22,006 nt of DNA, taken from the NCBI GenBank assembly GCA_002403175.1, contig DHHG01000322.1, forward strand, positions 1 through 22,006, read 5' to 3'. This stretch comes from Syntrophaceae bacterium UBA4778 (GTDB lineage: Bacteria; Desulfobacterota; Syntrophia; Syntrophales; UBA4778). This document shows positions 16,048 to 22,006 of the stretch, piece after piece. Below the pieces are notes generated by a model. The model had not been told where the DNA came from, did no database searches, and saw only the letters and a list, made by a program, of their open reading frames with translations. Within the stretch, counting starts at the first letter, position 1. Each line of letters begins with the position of its first letter. The translations under genes and the position numbers were made by a program.

Positions 16048-16071
16048 GCCAAAAGAATATATTCTTTTGGC
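16048..16071. repeat. Perfect 24-bp palindrome after the baeRF gene
   Basis: GCCAAAAGAATA is followed immediately by its exact reverse complement, beginning two bases after the stop codon. As RNA it would form a hairpin of about 10 bp with a small AT loop. No T-run follows, so it is not a classic terminator, though it may protect or process the transcript end. Confidence 0.7.
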
Positions 16072-16082
16072 TGAAGAATAAA

Positions 16083-16316
16083 TCAGGTTTTTCGAAAGAT
16101 AAATTTCAGGTTTTTTGCCATAGCAGGATAGGCCAAAAACATGTAATGAATTGATTAGCTTGGAAAGCATATTTTACATTGCCTTCCCCCGGTCACCAGC
16201 ATATGGCAGTCAGGAATAAGCCGCCCTGGCCTGCCGAAGAGCGCATGGAAAAGGCTAGAACCCATACTCTTACGACTCCGCCGCGCTCGGGCTGGATGAC
16301 CGGATGATATTCCTTT
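16083..16316. other. Intergenic sequence between baeRF and MATE genes
   Basis: Part of a 351-base gap (16046-16396). TCAGGTTTTT occurs twice (16083-16092 and 16106-16115), 23 bases apart. A 34-codon frame at 16203-16307 starts MAVRNKPPWP, but it has no ribosome binding site or known relative. No other gene is seen. Confidence 0.4.
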
Positions 16317-16382
16317 CGACCTTTAAAAGGTCGTTCGTCCCCTCCTGCCCGCCGTATGATAAATATTGTTCTAATATTTATC
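16317..16382. promoter_or_regulatory. Two operator-like inverted repeats before the MATE gene
   Basis: CGACCTTT/AAAGGTCG (16317-16324 with 16326-16333) is a perfect 8-bp dyad with one central base. GATAAATATT/AATATTTATC (16358-16367 with 16373-16382) is a perfect 10-bp dyad with a 5-base centre. The second ends 14 bases before the likely MATE start. They could be repressor binding sites or leader hairpins; no regulator gene is adjacent. Confidence 0.5.
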
Positions 16383-16396
16383 CTCAACGTGAGACA

Positions 16397-17770
16397 ATGG
16401 CCCTAATTCATGATCAGAAGATTGATTTGACCTCCGGTGATACATGGACAGGTATCTGGAGACTTTCCTGGCCCATGTTGATCATGATGGTTTTCAATTT
16501 CTTTGTCGGATTCACCGATGTTTACGTGGCCGGGTTCATCAGCCCGAAGGTCCAGGCGGCGGTCGGCTATATCACCCAGATCTATTTCATTGTGGTGATT
16601 GTGGCTAACGCAATCAGCATTGGAGCGCTGGCCTTAATCGCCAGAGCGGTTGGAGCAGGAGATCAGGATAAGGCTATTTCCGCGGCGGGACAGTCGCTCA
16701 CTCTGGGTTTAATCGTCTCTATAGCTTTTACTGCAGCCTGCCTTCTGTTCTATCGCCCTATCATAGCCATTGCGGGATTTCCTTCGGAGATCAGGGACAT
16801 TGCGGAAACATTTCTCATCATTTTTTCCTTCGCACTCGGCCCCAATTACCTTCTGATCATCTCGAATGCTGTCTTCCGCGCCGGAGCAGAGGTAAAAAAA
16901 CCTCTCGTAAGCATGCTGGTTCTCAGTCTGGTTAATATCGCCCTGGATTTTTTTCTTGTCCTGGGGATTTCTCCTTTTCCGAAACTCGGTTACCCGGGTA
17001 TTGCCTGGTCCACTGTCTCGGCCACCCTTCTTGGAACGGTCCTGAATTTGATTTTTCTCGGAACAAGCCACAGGTGGAGATCGATATACTCAAGACGAGA
17101 ATCGATCTCCTGGAAAAGTGTAGTTTCCATCTTTAAAATAGCCTGGCCTGCCGCATTCCTCCAGATCGCCTGGAACCTGGCAAGTCTGACCCTTTATGGA
17201 ATTCTCGGAAGATTAAAGGAGTCAAGCATTGTCGCCCTCGCAGCCATTGCCAACGGGTTAAGGATAGAGGCCATCATCTATCTTCCTGCCTTTGCCCTCA
17301 ATATGGCCGCGTCGGTCGTTGTTGGTCAGAATCTCGGGGCGGGCAATCCGGACAGAGCTGAACAAATGGGCTGGAAAATCGCCTCCGTCGGTATAGCTGT
17401 TACCAGCCTGATTGCAGTGGTTATCTTTATCTGGGCCGAATATTTTGCATCCATACTGACCGGAGAGAGTCCTGTTCTGGCGGAAACCACTCTGTATCTC
17501 AGAATCAATATGCTTTCCGAACCTTTCATGGCCCTCAGCACAGTGATGGGCGGCGGTCTTCAGGGTGCAGGAGATACCCGCACGACCATGTGGGTAATTA
17601 TTTTCGCAATGTGGTTCATAAGAATTCCCCTTTCCTATTTTCTGGCGCTCACAATGGGATATGGCGCCGCCGGCGTTTGGAGCGCTATGGCATTTTCGAT
17701 GTCATGCCAGGGCCTCATCATGGCCTGGTGGTTTAAAAAAGGAAACTGGAAAAAATTGGAAATAAAATAA
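16397..17770 (+). CDS. MATE family multidrug/toxic-compound exporter
   Basis: This 457-residue integral membrane protein is of the MATE family (NorM/DinF-like), which expels cationic or toxic small molecules in exchange for Na+ or H+. The family has 12 membrane helices, and hydrophobic segments are spread along the whole length. First-half marks are LSWPMLIMMVFNFFVGFTDVYVAG (Pro26, Asp41) and IARAVGAGDQDKA (81-93); the second half repeats the pattern with GQNLGAGNPDRAEQMGW and GGLQGAGDTRTTM. I prefer ATG 16397 (MALIHDQ) because it gives a normal MATE N-terminus; an in-frame ATG at 16304 would add 31 residues crossing the inverted repeats. The ribosome binding site is weak. The CysRS-like gene follows after 71 bases. 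Confidence 0.92.
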   Translation: MALIHDQKIDLTSGDTWTGIWRLSWPMLIMMVFNFFVGFTDVYVAGFISPKVQAAVGYITQIYFIVVIVANAISIGALALIARAVGAGDQDKAISAAGQSLTLGLIVSIAFTAACLLFYRPIIAIAGFPSEIRDIAETFLIIFSFALGPNYLLIISNAVFRAGAEVKKPLVSMLVLSLVNIALDFFLVLGISPFPKLGYPGIAWSTVSATLLGTVLNLIFLGTSHRWRSIYSRRESISWKSVVSIFKIAWPAAFLQIAWNLASLTLYGILGRLKESSIVALAAIANGLRIEAIIYLPAFALNMAASVVVGQNLGAGNPDRAEQMGWKIASVGIAVTSLIAVVIFIWAEYFASILTGESPVLAETTLYLRINMLSEPFMALSTVMGGGLQGAGDTRTTMWVIIFAMWFIRIPLSYFLALTMGYGAAGVWSAMAFSMSCQGLIMAWWFKKGNWKKLEIK

Positions 17771-17841
17771 AGGATTCTGGTAATTACCTCGAATCTTTGA
17801 ACCCTCGATCCCTGTTCCCCTTTAACACTATAGGAGATAAC

Positions 17842-19059
17842 ATGCTACGCCTCTACAATTCTCTCGGGAAAAAAATCCAGCCATTTCATCCTGTCAATCC
17901 GAATGTAGTCAATATATTTACCTGCGGCCCTTCGGTCTATCAACGGGCTCACATCGGCAATTTCCGCACCTTCCTCTTTGAGGATATTCTCGTAAAATAT
18001 CTCCAGTTTTCCGGTTACAGAGTAAGACGAGGGATGAGCATAACGGATATCGAGGACAAGGCCATTGTGGAAGCCAGAAAAGAAAATACAAGCCTGAAAA
18101 TTCTGACCCAGAATAATATCCGTGAATTCTTTGAAGAAGCGGGCCTGCTGAAAATCAAAAAACCTGATATCCTGCCCCTCGCTTCCAGTCTTGTCAGGGA
18201 GGCGGTGTCCATTATCGAGGATCTGACACTTAAAAAAAATGCATATTGGCATCAGGGGGACGTGTTTTTCGATCCGTTGACCTTTCCGGGTTTCGGAAAA
18301 GTATACGGCCTGGACATGTCGAAATGGCCAAAAAATAGGAGAAGGTTCAGCCGCGACACCTATCCCGGAATGCGATGGAATCTGGGTGATTTCATCCTCT
18401 GGCATCGATGCAGCGGAGACGAAGCTTATTGCTGGAATACCCGCATCGGATTTGGAAGGCCCGCCTGGAATGTTCAGGATGCAAGCATGGTGAGCCGGTA
18501 TTTCGATGAGACACTTTCCATCTATTGCGGCGGAATCGATAACATCATCCGACATCATGATTATTCCGTCGCAGTTGTCGAATCGATAAAACCCTATCCG
18601 ATGTCCAGGTTCTGGCTGCACTGTCATCATTTGTATGCCGACGGACGCAAAATGTCCAAGAGCCTGGGAAATATCATTTACACGGAGAACCTGCTGAAGC
18701 TGGGATACTCTCCCGCCGAGATCAGGTTCTTTCTCGTAGACAATCACTATCGTGCAAAAATCAACTATTCGGAAAAGAATTTCCGAGCTAGCTCGGACCG
18801 GCTTGCAAAATTACGGGAGATGGTCCAAAAATTCAATGGTTTATCCGGAAGCTCTCCCCAAATGCACTCCGATAGAGGGGTTCACCTCAAAAAAATTTTC
18901 ATGCGGGAAATGGACAACGACCTGAATGTCTCCAAGGCCTGCGACGCCGTACTGAATTTTCTTTCCGGGATCCATTGCCAGAGACTCGCTCCCGGCGAGG
19001 TCAAGGATATTTTCAGCACACTGAAAGAAATCGACGGTGTACTGGGCGTGCTTTTCTGA
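17842..19059 (+). CDS. Divergent cysteinyl-tRNA synthetase-like protein
   Basis: The 405-residue protein is a class I aminoacyl-tRNA synthetase homologue closest to CysRS. It keeps FTCGPSVY (Cys28), the HIGN signature (37-40), FGRPAWNVQD (204-213), CGGIDNIIRHHD (229-240) and KMSKS (270-274), plus a DALR-like helical region (EMDNDLNVSKACDAVL). Against E. coli CysRS, zinc ligand Cys209 corresponds to Asp213 and Glu238 to Ser242, while Cys28 and a His (His238) remain. The C-terminal anticodon-binding tail is missing (E. coli CysRS is 461 residues). It probably activates an amino acid, but canonical Cys-tRNA formation is doubtful; ligase roles like MshC are an alternative. The ATG at 17842 has AGGAG 5 bases upstream; a frame start at 17797 is less likely. 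Confidence 0.82.
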   Translation: MLRLYNSLGKKIQPFHPVNPNVVNIFTCGPSVYQRAHIGNFRTFLFEDILVKYLQFSGYRVRRGMSITDIEDKAIVEARKENTSLKILTQNNIREFFEEAGLLKIKKPDILPLASSLVREAVSIIEDLTLKKNAYWHQGDVFFDPLTFPGFGKVYGLDMSKWPKNRRRFSRDTYPGMRWNLGDFILWHRCSGDEAYCWNTRIGFGRPAWNVQDASMVSRYFDETLSIYCGGIDNIIRHHDYSVAVVESIKPYPMSRFWLHCHHLYADGRKMSKSLGNIIYTENLLKLGYSPAEIRFFLVDNHYRAKINYSEKNFRASSDRLAKLREMVQKFNGLSGSSPQMHSDRGVHLKKIFMREMDNDLNVSKACDAVLNFLSGIHCQRLAPGEVKDIFSTLKEIDGVLGVLF

Positions 19060-19108
19060 TCAATTATCCCCAATGGAATAATTAGATAATTTAAATTCTC
19101 CAGGAGCC

Positions 19109-19138
19109 TTGACAGTTAAAGGATGGAGATGCTAAAAG
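19109..19138 (+). promoter_or_regulatory. Possible promoter of the small secreted protein
   Basis: A perfect TTGACA (19109-19114), 18 bases, then TAAAAG (19133-19138) preceded by TGC. The arrangement resembles the trp leader promoter, which also has TTGACA with TGC before a TAA-type -10. The putative start site lies about 15 bases before the downstream ATG. Confidence 0.45.
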
Positions 19139-19159
19139 ACTCAGTCACGGGGTATCAGA

Positions 19160-19474
19160 ATGAAAATCCAGATGACCAGAACATCCATCATTATTGCTGC
19201 GGTGCTATTTTTTGTATCATCTCTGGCATTGGCCGTGCACCATGACGATTACCCTTTTCAGACGGTCTCTTGTTCTATTTGCAAAGTCAAGAATTCCAAT
19301 TCCGGAACTCCCAATAAGTCACTACCGGACCACATCCTTTCAACTTTTAAAGCACCCCTTTTCGGGAACCACCTCCAAGAATGCTGGGGGATCCCCCTCA
19401 TGGATCACTTACCCGAATCCAAAATCCTTTTTTCTTCTTTTTTCAACAAGGCACCTCCAGTTTTTAACTTTTAA
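19160..19474 (+). CDS. Small secreted CxxC protein
   Basis: This is a 104-residue hypothetical protein with a clear Sec signal peptide (positively charged start, hydrophobic core about 8-24, cleavage likely after LALA near residue 25). The mature part begins VHHDDYPFQTVSCSICKVKN, so a His-His pair lies 12-16 residues before a CxxC motif (Cys38, Cys41). The remainder is Pro/Ser-rich without a known domain. Such short exported HH...CxxC proteins could bind metal, but the family is not one I can name. A GGGG stretch about 8 bases before the ATG could act as ribosome binding site. It sits 100 bases after the CysRS-like gene with its own possible promoter. Confidence 0.55.
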   Translation: MKIQMTRTSIIIAAVLFFVSSLALAVHHDDYPFQTVSCSICKVKNSNSGTPNKSLPDHILSTFKAPLFGNHLQECWGIPLMDHLPESKILFSSFFNKAPPVFNF

Positions 19475-19582
19475 ACCAGAAAAGCGCTGAATTTTTCTGC
19501 GACTCGGAAACCTGCTCATCATGCCTGTTCAGGATCCGGGAACCGCTTACTTCAAATTCAAAAAATAAAAAGGAGATTGAAT

Positions 19583-19849
19583 ATGAACTGTCCCATATGC
19601 AATGTAGCCCTGGTCATGTCGGAAAGACAGGGGATTGAGATTGACTATTGTCCTCAGTGCAGAGGCGTCTGGCTTGACAGAGGCGAACTGGACAAAATCA
19701 TCGAACGCTCGACAGGTGAAAACCGGCCCCAAGCGTCACCCGGCTCGTATAAGGAAGATTACAATAGACATCAGGGAAAAGATCATAGGGATCATGATAA
19801 TTATCATCACCACAAGAGGAAGGGATTCCTTCACGACTTGTTCGACTGA
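19583..19849 (+). CDS. Zinc-ribbon protein (TFIIB-type) with His-rich tail
   Basis: The 88-residue protein starts MNCPICN and has two CxxC pairs (Cys3/Cys6 and Cys23/Cys26) framing the zf-TFIIB-type sequence DYCPQCRGVWLDRGELDKII, which fits the small zinc-ribbon family common in bacteria. The C-terminal half (about 50-88) is polar and His-rich (HQGKDHRDHDNYHHHKRK), which may chelate zinc or other divalent metal. I chose the ATG at 19583 because AGGAG (19571-19575) is correctly placed; the preceding TTG would add two residues. It heads a tight cluster, 18 bases before a cation exporter gene. The molecular function of this family is not established. Confidence 0.85.
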   Translation: MNCPICNVALVMSERQGIEIDYCPQCRGVWLDRGELDKIIERSTGENRPQASPGSYKEDYNRHQGKDHRDHDNYHHHKRKGFLHDLFD

Positions 19850-19867
19850 TCGAAAAGAGGAAATTCT

Positions 19868-20854
19868 ATGAACGTGCAGGAAAGGAAGACCCGGGTTGCA
19901 CTCCTGTCGGTTGCCTCCAATGCGACACTTGTATTAATGAAGCTCATCGTGGGGTTAATGATCGGGTCGGTTTCCGTTATTTCTGAAGCCATTCACTCCG
20001 GAATGGACCTGGTGGCCTCGATCATCGCATTGTTTTCCGTGAAAACATCCAGCAGGCCCGCCGATGAAAGCCATGCGTTCGGACACGGCAAAATCGAGAA
20101 CATCTCCGGTACATTAGAAGCGCTGCTCATTTTTATAGCTGCAGGCTGGATCATTATTGAGGCCATTGATAAATTGCTTCACCCCAGGCCAGTCGAAACC
20201 GCACTTCTCGGAATCGGAATCATGCTGTTTTCAACCCTCACGAACCTTCTCGTGTCTCAACAATTATTTAAGGTAGGCAGAGAGACGGATTCCATAGCCC
20301 TGCAAGCCGATGGCTGGCACTTGAGGACGGATGTCTATACCTCTGCAGGTGTTATGGCGGGGTTGTGCGTGATCTGGACCGGCAGTTGGTATTTCCCGGA
20401 ATACGACATTGGATGGCTGGATCCGGCCTGCGCAATCGGAGTGGCTCTTTTGATCATTAAGGCCGCTTACGATCTGACCGTTCAATCTGCCCGGGACCTG
20501 CTTGACGCCAACCTCCCCTTGGATGAGCAGAACTGGATTCGGAGACTTATCGAGAATCAGCAGGATACGGTGCTTGGTTATCATCATCTCCGAACCCGCA
20601 AGGCGGGACATTTCCGTTTCGTCGAGTTCCATATTCAGGTGGACCGGAAGATGACAGTGGAGGAATCTCATTCTCTGTCGCAAAAACTGTCAAATAAAAT
20701 AAAGGAGCACCTGCCCCATACGACTGTGACAATTCATATAGAGCCCTGCACAGGCGAATGCTCGGACAAATGTCTGGCGGGTTGTCTGGTTTCAAGTTCC
20801 GAGCCAACCAAATTGCATAACTCCCAAAAAAGATTATTAACACCTCGATGCTAG
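19868..20854 (+). CDS. Cation diffusion facilitator (CDF) metal exporter with Cys-rich tail
   Basis: The 328-residue inner-membrane protein belongs to the CDF family, which exports Zn2+, Fe2+, Mn2+ or similar metals by proton antiport. The membrane metal site is complete: HxxxD in helix 2 (His43, Asp47 in SEAIHSGMDL) and HxxxD in helix 5 (His151, Asp155 in DGWHLRTD). The loop HAFGHGKIE (69-77) is typical. The C-terminal cytoplasmic domain (about 210-292) ends in HIEP. Beyond it lies an unusual tail with four cysteines every fourth residue (Cys294, 298, 302, 306) and a terminal Cys328. Metal specificity cannot be told from sequence. AGAGGAA precedes the ATG, and htpX follows after 10 bases. 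Confidence 0.93.
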   Translation: MNVQERKTRVALLSVASNATLVLMKLIVGLMIGSVSVISEAIHSGMDLVASIIALFSVKTSSRPADESHAFGHGKIENISGTLEALLIFIAAGWIIIEAIDKLLHPRPVETALLGIGIMLFSTLTNLLVSQQLFKVGRETDSIALQADGWHLRTDVYTSAGVMAGLCVIWTGSWYFPEYDIGWLDPACAIGVALLIIKAAYDLTVQSARDLLDANLPLDEQNWIRRLIENQQDTVLGYHHLRTRKAGHFRFVEFHIQVDRKMTVEESHSLSQKLSNKIKEHLPHTTVTIHIEPCTGECSDKCLAGCLVSSSEPTKLHNSQKRLLTPRC

Positions 20855-20864
20855 AGGATCGAAA

Positions 20865-21710
20865 ATGAATACATTCAAAGTCATTATATTGCTGGCATCC
20901 CTTTCAGGCGTCCTTATGATCGTGGGAGCCGTTGTTGCCGGCCGACTGGGTGTATTGACAGCCCTGGTCCTTTCCTGTCTCATGAATATAGGCGCTTACT
21001 GGTATTCTGATTCGCTCGTATTAAAGATGAACAACGCGCAGCCGGTTTCAGAATCCGCAGCACCCGCTCTTTACGATGCAGTTAAAGGTTTGTCTGAAAA
21101 AAACCATATTGCCATGCCCAAGCTTTATATCCTTTCCGAAAGCGCGCCAAATGCTTTTGCAACAGGGAGAAATGAGGACCATGCAGCCGTTGCCGTCACC
21201 CAGGGACTTTTAGAAACGCTTGATCGAAATGAACTCGAAGGGGTAATCGGTCATGAACTGGCACATATCCAAAACCAGGATATCCTGATCGGTTCCATGG
21301 CAGCCACCCTGTCCGGAGCGGTCGTAATCCTGGCCAATATGGCAAAGTGGGCGGCAATTTTTGGAGGTGGGCAGGACGGCGAGGGAGGCGTGATCGGTTC
21401 GGCTGTTGTTGCAATTGTCGCTCCCGTCGCAGCAACAGTAATCCAGATGGCAATTTCGCGCTCGCGGGAGTATGTGGCCGATGAGGGCGGTGCCCGAATA
21501 TCGGGGCATCCTGAATCACTGGCAAATGCCCTTAGAAAATTGAGTTCCGCTTCGAGAAAGACGAGAATGGATGCGAGTCCCGCAACGGCTCACATGTTTA
21601 TTGTGAACCCACTTCGGGCCGACTCTATCTCGAATCTTTTCAGTACGCATCCGCCTATTGAAAAGCGAATAGAGAGACTTATGAAGATGAAATCACACAA
21701 AGAGTCATAA
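20865..21710 (+). CDS. htpX: HtpX membrane zinc metalloprotease
   Basis: HtpX is an M48-family inner-membrane protease that degrades misfolded membrane proteins together with FtsH. The 281-residue length is normal. Two N-terminal membrane segments (about 5-28 and 31-48) are followed by the zinc motif HELAH (His130, Glu131, His134), two more hydrophobic stretches (about 141-163 and 175-198), and the third-ligand motif SREYVADEGGA (Glu202). The C-terminal FSTHPPIEKRIERL is typical of the family. The ATG has GAGGA upstream and lies 10 bases after the CDF gene, so the two are probably co-transcribed. In several bacteria htpX is stress-induced, but no specific operator is visible here. Confidence 0.94.
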   Translation: MNTFKVIILLASLSGVLMIVGAVVAGRLGVLTALVLSCLMNIGAYWYSDSLVLKMNNAQPVSESAAPALYDAVKGLSEKNHIAMPKLYILSESAPNAFATGRNEDHAAVAVTQGLLETLDRNELEGVIGHELAHIQNQDILIGSMAATLSGAVVILANMAKWAAIFGGGQDGEGGVIGSAVVAIVAPVAATVIQMAISRSREYVADEGGARISGHPESLANALRKLSSASRKTRMDASPATAHMFIVNPLRADSISNLFSTHPPIEKRIERLMKMKSHKES

Positions 21711-21716
21711 CCAGAA

Positions 21717-21740
21717 CGGATCATTTCGGGAACTGATCCG
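21717..21740. repeat. Inverted repeat between htpX and lipoprotein gene
   Basis: CGGATCA (21717-21723) and TGATCCG (21734-21740) form a 7-bp stem around a 10-base centre, just after the htpX stop. No T-run follows, so it may be a processing or stability hairpin. Confidence 0.4.
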
Positions 21741-21759
21741 AAATATAATAGGAGAAGTC

Positions 21760-22006
21760 ATGAAAAAATTTGTATTGATAATAAGCATACTATTACTACT
21801 CATCCTGTCGGGATGCGGAGATACATTCAAGGGAGTGGAATCGGATCTGGAAATCAAAATAAGCGGTACCCCCGATATGAAGATCAGTGGGCATTATGCT
21901 TTTGTTTCAACCGGGGAGGTCCCCAGGCCAAATAACGTGGAAGGAACTGTACCGGCTCAGTACAAAGGGAAAGGAATCACAGCGCTTTGCCTTTTCAGGA
22001 AGACAT
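21760..22006 (+). CDS. Putative lipoprotein, 3' end outside window
   Basis: An open frame begins at ATG 21760 with AGGAGA just upstream, and runs off the end of the window after 82 codons. It starts MKKFVLIISILLLLILSGC, a classic lipoprotein signal with lipobox Cys19, and continues with polar, beta-prone sequence (SDLEIKISGTPDMKISGHY, then an EGTVPAQYKGKG stretch). I do not recognise the family. It lies 49 bases after htpX and is likely part of the same transcript. The product would be anchored in the envelope, consistent with its protease neighbour. Confidence 0.75.
   Translation, partial: MKKFVLIISILLLLILSGCGDTFKGVESDLEIKISGTPDMKISGHYAFVSTGEVPRPNNVEGTVPAQYKGKGITALCLFRKT

Noticed and set aside
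16203..16307. 34-codon frame whose stop overlaps an in-frame ATG of the MATE gene (ATGA)
   Set aside because: No ribosome binding site and no recognisable sequence; the MATE protein fits its family better when started at 16397.
17845..18747. Minus-strand reading frame of 300 codons
   Set aside because: It is antisense to the CysRS-like gene, which has clear HIGN and KMSKS motifs.
1..22006. CRISPR array, phage or complete insertion sequence
   Set aside because: No regularly spaced repeats, transposase, integrase or phage genes are visible; the window reads as ordinary chromosome with scattered intergenic repeats.

Overview
The window looks like a chromosomal segment of an anaerobic bacterium, most likely a deltaproteobacterium in the broad sense (Desulfobacterota, possibly Syntrophales-like). 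This rests on gene content and protein flavour (trpEGDCFBA order, a ferredoxin-type protein next to an Fnr-like regulator, a multi-PAS kinase, a baeRF-type protein, a divergent CysRS-like protein). No rRNA, tRNA or taxonomic marker is present, so the assignment is an inference.

Region 1 (1-7578) is a complete tryptophan biosynthesis operon, trpE-G-D-C-F-B-A, preceded by a leader that shows every element of ribosome-mediated attenuation. There is a promoter, a 24-residue leader peptide with four consecutive Trp codons, competing RNA arms and an intrinsic terminator. A second terminator-like hairpin follows whose arms can cross-pair with the first. Together the seven proteins convert chorismate to tryptophan. 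The first 0.5 kb holds no gene I can support.

Region 2 (7579-11533) starts with a pair of diverged direct repeats, then a good promoter driving a 1062-residue sensor kinase (REC-PAS-GAF-PAS-PAS-PAS-HisKA-HATPase). A 0.56 kb gene-free stretch follows, containing a roughly 100 bp palindromic, MITE-like repeat.

Region 3 (11534-14666) has a BON-domain lipoprotein and its terminator. Two genes follow on the minus strand, an Fe-S protein and a family 2 glycosyltransferase, and then a plus-strand Crp/Fnr regulator. An Fnr-type palindrome lies in the promoter of the Fe-S gene, and the regulator has a recognition helix suited to such sites.

Region 4 (14667-19059) holds a baeRF-type protein, a gap rich in perfect inverted repeats, a MATE exporter, and a cysteinyl-tRNA synthetase-like protein. 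The last keeps the HIGN and KMSKS motifs but has lost two of the four zinc ligands and the C-terminal tail.

Region 5 (19060-22006) has a small secreted CxxC protein, then a tight plus-strand cluster: a zinc-ribbon protein with a His-rich tail, a CDF cation exporter with a Cys-rich tail, the HtpX membrane protease, and a lipoprotein cut by the window end. Metal handling and envelope quality control are the likely themes.
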